In this document: positions 58,019 to 64,000 of the stretch, piece after piece
Position numbering within the stretch: position 1 is the stretch's first letter
Layout of the letters: the number at the start of each line of letters is the position of its first letter
Assembly (NCBI RefSeq): GCF_964204645.1
Contig: NC_134027.1
Location: 15,488,485 to 15,552,484, forward strand
Origin: Tubulanus polymorphus
Taxonomy: Eukaryota; Nemertea; Palaeonemertea; Tubulaniformes; Tubulanidae
Reading direction: 5' to 3'
Length of the DNA: 64,000 nucleotides
Notes under the pieces: model-generated
What the model was told of the DNA's origin: nothing
The model's database searches: none
Seen by the model: the letters and a program-made list of their open reading frames with translations, nothing else
Made by a program: the position numbers and the translations under genes

Positions 58019-58337
58019 CTACCAGTACAGATCAAGAAGGTCATAGTCAGAGGAATCACTATCGGAATCACTGCTCATGAATATATTCCCGAGAACATCA
58101 GCTAATGCAAAATCCAATAAAAGGCTATTTTCACGATCTTCAATGAAATCCCAAAGAAAAAGTTCTTGCATAAGTTCTGTGATGCTTTCATCTCCATCAG
58201 GTTGTTGTCGCCTTCTGCGCCGTCTTCGTGGCTTAGGAGAGGCAATTTTCCCATCAGGGTATGCATGAAGGTAGAAACATTTCTCATTGAACGGACATTC
58301 GCCTTTACCTTGTTTGAAATATTTACAGCTTTTCTTA
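58019..58337 (-). CDS. Makorin-type E3 ubiquitin ligase, last exon
   Basis: After an acceptor (poly-T then CTTACAG, exon from 58337), the frame reads KKSCKYFKQGKGECPFNEKC then FYLHAYPDGK, a CCCH zinc finger with C-x9-C-x5-C-x3-H. It continues with KPRRRRRRRQQPDGDE and an acidic Ser/Asp tail (SSDSDSDSSDYDLLD) to a stop at 58019. This is the C-terminal end of Makorin proteins, which carry a RING between CCCH fingers and attach ubiquitin to targets. Only the final exon lies in view; I found no RING exon between 58.4 and 64 kb, so upstream exons are either beyond the window or absent. The frame is clean, which suggests constraint. Confidence 0.75.
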
Positions 58338-58599
58338 CTGTAAGAAAAAAAAAAATTATCTAAATTAAAGATAGATACTTTCAACGTACGTATTACATGC
58401 TTTATAAAAGGTAACTTGCAATTGTTTCATCAAACAGTATTTTCAAACTGACACCAGTGACTAGCCCAGTATATATTATAGTTGAAATATACCATATACC
58501 ATTTCCTCCAATAAGCCAACATTTCAAATAAGTCGAGGGCATGTTTTAGCCTGAAATACATGGATTCCATAAAGATTCACCCAATAAGCCGAGGCCCAT

Positions 58600-58800
58600 C
58601 ATCAAAGATTTCAATTCACTGATTTGTCAATTAGTTTATCTTAATTGACGATGTAAGAGGCTGACAATACATGCCGGCGCCGGTGATGTGTGAGAGTCCT
58701 ATGCATACTATCATAGCCTAGTCACTGTTCTATATTTAGAATCACTCAGGTGATGACTAGTACACACATCCTCCCTTGGCAGGAATCGAACCTGATGGAC
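58600..58800 (-). repeat. tRNA-type SINE
   Basis: On the minus strand a B-box GGTTCGATTCCTGCC (about 58783-58797) is followed by a body that includes GTCAGCCTCTTACATCGTC, shared with 29938-30165. No A-box was identified. It is a Pol III SINE remnant and not a tRNA gene. Confidence 0.6.
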
Positions 58801-60579
58801 TGATTTCAATTATATCCTACACAATATTGGTCTACCTATATGGTGTTTTCTAATGCAAATTAGGATTGTTTAAAATTCATCTGCATATAGATACAAACGT
58901 TCTCTCCATCAATGTAACTCTGGGCGTATGCATAATCAATTTGGGTTCAAATAATCTTTTTATTTATCGATTATCCTTTATCAATAATAATATAAGGTTA
59001 ACGGGTTCATTGATTTAACTATACGTGTTACTAAAACAAGAGAGCTATCATCACAGCTCTGCAGTAGAGTTAAGTTCCAAATATTGCAACATGGAATTTT
59101 GCACAGTACAAGATGTCTAAACTATCTTCTTCTATCTAGCTGATGTCAGTTGATAGTATGTGTGGACTACATGCACTGTGAATTGTGATACCTATTACTG
59201 ATCAATAGACAGTGAACGTGCATTATATCTCATATCTGTGTCACAATTTACAAAATAAATACAGATAATAAGGCCCCAAAAATGATCGTTAACGCAAAAG
59301 TTCATAAAAACGAATCCAATTAATTAAGATAAATGTTGTTTACTTAAGTACCATAAGCAAATTTTCAGCCTTGCTTGGACTACAATTTATGATCTTCAAA
59401 TTGGTTGTAGTCCAACTGATTGTAACAAGCAAAGTACACCGTGCATCAACATGGCATCATCAACACAGTATAAGGATCCTTATCATTTTACTTTCAAAGC
59501 TTAGTTGAACTAAATCGGATGACAATTACTAGTTCATTACTTTTGAAGTGGAGAAAAACATCAGTGACATACAATGGACCGGTATGCACCACTGAAAGAC
59601 GCTAGTTACGCACATCCATGAATGAGTGCCGGTCTAATATTTGGTGTCCAAAATACATTTCTAAGCCTTATATTATTTACAAAAATGAAAGGAACCAAGA
59701 TTGTGTAATTGTGTTTAAGTTTTGGACTTAATTTCGAGGGTAAAGCTACCAAAACGACATAACAAGCAGTTTAGCAAGAAACTTGGTCCACTAGAGGGAA
59801 AAAGGTCCTGTCCTCTCGAGGTCCAGTTTTTATAATAACAGTGAAAACATATTACATTGTTCATTCTACAACTCTTTTTATTATGCAGATCTGTTCACTT
59901 TAAAAACATCCCATGGGGCTATGGTGAGACTGAAGCTCAGACAGTGGTAGGCAGGAACATATATGTCAGATCGCTTTCTTTTACCTATTCCAGGGATGAA
60001 AACAGCCCATATTGAAAAATTCGGAAGATTTTTTCAAAAAAAAGATATTTTTCTGGGAACAAAAATCAGTAACTTTTAGCCAAAAAACTTACTTCCTTTT
60101 GGTCAAAATGTTAATAGTTTGGGCCTGAATAAGAGCCTCTTTTTGAATGAGACGCCATATTGGTTTCTCCGACTCCACAGTTGTGCTTACAACTGCCGAA
60201 AACCGTCTTAAGGAGCACACCTAACAACGGAGCAGTCCGATGTGACACCCGCGATTGAGGTGATTAAAGCAATTGAGGTGATTTACACTGTTCTCAGGAA
60301 TAAAGAAAATGTTAGAAAAGGTCGGAAATCCGTCTATGGTCGGAAGATTTTCATCCCTACTATTCACAGAAACGTTCAGGAAATCTGACTCAATGTGTAA
60401 GAAAGTTAAGTACCAACAGCTAGCCCCACAGTTTTCCTTGCCATAATAGATAAATCCTGAATACTGCAGGGATCCCAGAGGGCTTTCAGCAAATCCACGG
60501 AAATATCTGATGTTACAATACAAGAGGCCCATGGGCCATGAAGCATTGGTAGATTATACTATGGTAAGCTATTCAGTGG
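58801..60579. other. Non-coding stretch
   Basis: No gene is recognised. 59150-59340 is a diverged copy of the repeat at 49980-50170. The 103-codon minus frame at 60221-60532 shows no family features. Confidence 0.45.
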
Positions 60580-60583
60580 TTAA

Positions 60584-61212
60584 AGGGGAACTGCAGTCAA
60601 AAAATTATAATTGGCCATTCATTTCTACTCTTGTTGTTGCTTAGCGTAACGCTAGTTGAAATTTCCAATTCTTCCTAATTAACTTCTATACAACGATTTT
60701 AATACTGTTATCAGCAGAATTTACAGCAGATGAGAGCCGCCATATTTAAATTCCAAAGTGAGGCAAGTAAACATTGATGACGTATCCCGGCCCATCACAC
60801 ACTACAGTGTGTACACAAATAGATACACTCATTGAAGATCTCAGTTGAAAATTGCAATTGAAATACTCCTGCTGGGCTGCCAGTGGGGTCTACTTTTATT
60901 TATCCTCTCACTGTGTGAAACATATCCAAATAATTGCTGGTGTGACATTATGCTGCAGTTTAGAACTGTTGAACTGCAAGTGATGAAAACACTATGAATA
61001 GCAGCAGTAACATGTATCGCAGTGGGCCAAACTACATCACAGCCAAGAGAAAAGCATCTGCTACGTGAAGAAATGGCGGCGGTCAGGCACTCTACAAAAC
61101 CCTCTTTTTTGGATAAAGTATTAGATGAAATGTTTTTCTGCTTTTTTGAAAATTTATTTATAAAGGTGTCCAACACATATAGTTATAAAAAATTTTGCAC
61201 TGCAGTTCCCCT
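60584..61212. mobile_element. MITE with TTAA target duplication (Kolobok- or piggyBac-like)
   Basis: The ends AGGGGAACTGCAGT and ACTGCAGTTCCCCT are flanked by TTAA at 60580-60583 and 61213-61216. The subterminal A/T runs (CAAAAAATTATAA and its inverse) extend the match to about 30 bases. There is no transposase. A purine start with TTAA favours Kolobok. It interrupts sequence next to the gypsy remnant. Confidence 0.8.
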
Positions 61213-61229
61213 TTAATGCTTTAAATCTG

Positions 61230-62754
61230 CCGGAGATGAAGACCCTGATGAACTTTGTTGGCACAAAGCCAAGTCCCTTTCAACAGTCCCAAAATAACCG
61301 CCGTGATGATGCAAAAGCGTCGAAACCTTGCAAGCACTTGACTCATAAGAAGCGAGAGAGTCCCGCGTTTGGGAAGAAGTGCAGCAAGTGCCAGCGTCTT
61401 AATCACTTAGGCAAATTTAGTCTATCTACATTAAATATCTGCGAGTGATATCATGTAGAAAAGAAATTAAGTGAATTTTGGTGACATCCGAGGCGTTCAT
61501 GTTATAACGGACGACATGATCACAGCAGAAGATGATCACGATCATGATGAAATAATCCACATGGTCATGCTGCCCGAACGTGAAAGGGGTGCCACATTCA
61601 ACAAGCCAAAACTCAAGATCAAAGTACCAGAGGTTTCCAGAGGCAATACTGTTAGCTCTGACACGATGTTTCGCTCCCCGATTAACGATCAGACTGGGCA
61701 ATAGTCAGTCAGCACCATTAAGCATGGATTGCCAGAACGACAGCCAAGCCTATCGCCCGACATAATAGACTACTGGAATGATCATGACAAGCTACTTGTT
61801 GTCGACGGTGTCGTGGCGAAAGGTAGTCGCAACGTCATACTGGCTACTTTGCCATCACAAATGCTAGAACTGCTACATGAGGGACATCTCGGAGAAGAGA
61901 ATAAAAAAGCTTGTGCCAGGCAAGTCCTGTATAGGCCCGGGATCAATGGCGACATTGATTGCATGGTGTCCACATGCGGCGTATGCCTGGAACACGCTGA
62001 CTGGTCAGCGAAGGAACCACTCCCATCGTTCCCAATACCAGACCGCCCATGACATTGTCTTGTTGCTGACATAATCGAATTTAAGGGTCGCAAATACCTC
62101 GTTGTAGCCGATTGCTACTCGAAGTACCATAATCAATTGCATGAAATCCATATTTCCCCGCCATGGCATTCCCGAAAGGTTGATATGCGATAACATGCCG
62201 TTCTCGAGCAGAGAATTTCTACGCTTTGCAGATTAGTGGGGATTCCAGGTCACCACTTCCAGTCAACAGTTCAAGTTTCCTCAATCGAATGGTTTTAGCG
62301 AGAGGGCTGTTAGAATAGTGGATGCTCAAGAAAACCGAAGATGAGGACTTGGATCAATACATTGCTTTGTTACAGTATATCAGGAATGTCGTTAAGTAGA
62401 CAACTACGCACAACACTGCCGATTGTTCCAGATTTGTCGTACCCGAGCACCATCCGACAAATCATGGCAACCAGCGATTGTAGAACATCACTCCGGATTT
62501 TCGCGATCATTTGCATAAGTCGCAATGGAGCGAGTTACCGCAGATACAGGCTTCATCTAGTGAAAACCCCTGAACCGGTTCCTGTCGACAATATGCCCGC
62601 AGACATTGATGACACTCAATTGTCTGATAACGACAAACACCCGGAAACACCTCCAGAGGAGAAGTGGACCCGGAATCGGCCAACCAAAATACCTCGAGGA
62701 TTAAGTTACTTGTTAAGTGTCCAAATTATGTGGTCAAGTGCTAGCAACCTCTGA
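61230..62754 (+). pseudogene. Ty3/gypsy-type retrotransposon remnant (Gag end and integrase)
   Basis: 61236-61448 encodes a zinc-knuckle-like end (CKHLTHKKRESPAFGKKC, then SKCQRLNHLGK) like the Gag C-terminus of marine gypsy elements. From about 61715 comes an integrase: LPERQPSLSPDIIDYW, a zinc-binding HEGHLGEE..C..C pattern, then DRP, EFKGRKYLVVADCYSKYH with the first catalytic Asp, followed by many frameshifts and stops. A C-terminal NGASYRRYRLHLV segment follows (about 62526). Reverse transcriptase and RNase H are absent between 61.5 and 61.7 kb. No LTRs were found. Confidence 0.72.
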
Positions 62755-64000
62755 TCATCGCGTGTGTTCTTGTGTGTTGAGTTTTGCGTAAAATTATACT
62801 CAATTCATTTGTTAAACTGATTAGCTTTCAGTTTTACTTTGCTTTATTGTGTAATTATTTTCTGTGACAAAAGCTAAGTGTTTAAAAATCTGTGACATTT
62901 TAATGCTTCCTGGGACAGCAGGATAAACAATGAAATTCTGTAGCTGTCCAGCAAAATTCGGGACGGTTGGCAGCTCTGGCTAATGGACTGGTTGCGTGTC
63001 AAATTCTGAGTCTAGACTGGTTGCCTGTCTAAATGCATGTGTACCGTCTTAACCGTACAGCTCCACTCTCCGATTTCACACCACCTCACTTTCTATAGTG
63101 TACTATCGATCAACTATCAGGCTTATGATAGCAGCACTACGTGAGCATCGTCATTCTGTAGCCATCATCGCTAACATTGACAATGCTGTAATAGCGAATT
63201 GGAAAAGCTAATCCTATTTTTACATCAAATTAACATCGATCTCGGAGACCAAAAAATCACCAACAAAACAGCAGATTTCCGCTGATCGCAGAACTCAGGG
63301 ATGTGACTGCTAGGGCTACTGACTGCTAGGGCCAGTGTTAACTTGCTTGATTATGTGATCCATAGAGTATAGAAAATTAAATTATAAAAAATTTATGATA
63401 ATTTGCCTCAGGCAAAGTGGTGTGTTCACCTTTCTGCTATCTAGAAGAACGTACAATTATACATGTATTCATTTTGATTTTCACTTGCGTGGCTGATAGT
63501 TTTGGTTTAAATATGTCCAGAAAACTATAAGGGCTCTGGGTAGCATGACACAAAATTTGATATTGGCTGTGTGCTTTAGTGATGCTTTGTATTTAGCATA
63601 AAAATGCAGGAAGCCAATTAAACAGTTCCAAAATTCGTATTTTCAGCCCACCAGCTCATTTTATTCCTGATGGATGTGGCAATATTTTCCTATAGGTTTA
63701 GATTTTGTTCAATGCACTATCCAATCATTCCAGCAGTTTCAATCGGCATCTTGAATGCACATACATATAGATGATGAGACAGGAGAGCGCAGTAGTGCAG
63801 CGCGTGTAAACGTGAATACAGAGTATACATACACTTTGTCATGCACTGCAGTGTGTATGTACGTACATTAGATATATGGGATATGGGATATATAGATATA
63901 TTTAATGTGTATGCACTGTTATGCGAAGAGTGCCAATATACCACAAAAACATCGTCAAGCACACTAATTAGCCTCCGGCAATAGCAAATGAAAAAGCGCA
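62755..64000. other. Non-coding stretch
   Basis: No gene is recognised. A short GGATATGGGATATATAGATATA repeat lies near 63880. The short minus ORF at 63717-63962 is probably noise. Confidence 0.45.

Overview
This looks like intergenic DNA of a large, repeat-rich animal genome, probably a marine invertebrate. The reasons are spliceosomal introns with GT..AG borders, AT-rich non-coding DNA, CAC-ended and TTAA-flanked DNA transposons, PHD-finger LINEs, Helitrons and tRNA-like SINE pieces. Frequent TAGGCCTA words and the hairpin-ended repeat with GTCCGTCC runs recall marine invertebrates (mollusc-like or deuterostome). I cannot fix the phylum from the sequence. Little looks like ordinary single-copy host gene: the last exon of a Makorin-type E3 ligase (58.0-58.3 kb, minus), an orphan first exon (56.8 kb) and perhaps an intact two-exon 352-aa gene of unknown function (18.1 and 24.9 kb).

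Layout. 0-4.5 kb: divergent genes for a Cys-rich zinc-finger protein and a double PC4-like protein, then an unknown protein and an HNH endonuclease on the minus strand. These resemble cargo of a virus-like or large mobile element. 4.7-10.9 kb: a Helentron helicase-endonuclease fragment split by a hairpin-ended repeat, followed by a spliced but broken OB-fold protein. 12.1-13.1 kb: a piggyBac-like deletion derivative. 18.1-28.5 kb: an unknown plus-strand gene, convergent with a P-element-like transposase pseudogene. The unknown gene's intron holds a 6.1-kb Mutator-like TIR element, which in turn carries a CR1-type LINE with one intact ORF.

30-44.4 kb: an old autonomous Helitron with a canonical 3' hairpin and CTAG end. 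Its RepHel gene carries a recent 1.34-kb tandem duplication and is cut by a 7.07-kb CMC (CACTA/Chapaev-like) transposon with TGTG target duplication. 45.3-47.9 kb: exons of a hAT/ZNF862-like gene cut by another hairpin-ended repeat. 50.6-54.1 kb: a decayed LINE lacking its 3' part. 54.5-55.3 kb: a foldback with 0.2-kb arms. 60.6-62.8 kb: a TTAA-flanked MITE and a Ty3/gypsy remnant lacking its reverse transcriptase.

The strongest results come from joins that restore a frame or a target site. The Helitron helicase frame closes when the CMC element is removed. The 352-aa gene regains an 85-nt intron when the Mutator-like element is removed. The endonuclease frame closes when the hairpin repeat is removed. 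The window is best read as a dated stack of insertions. No intact new multi-gene system is proven; the PC4/zinc-finger and HNH genes at the left edge are the least explained part.
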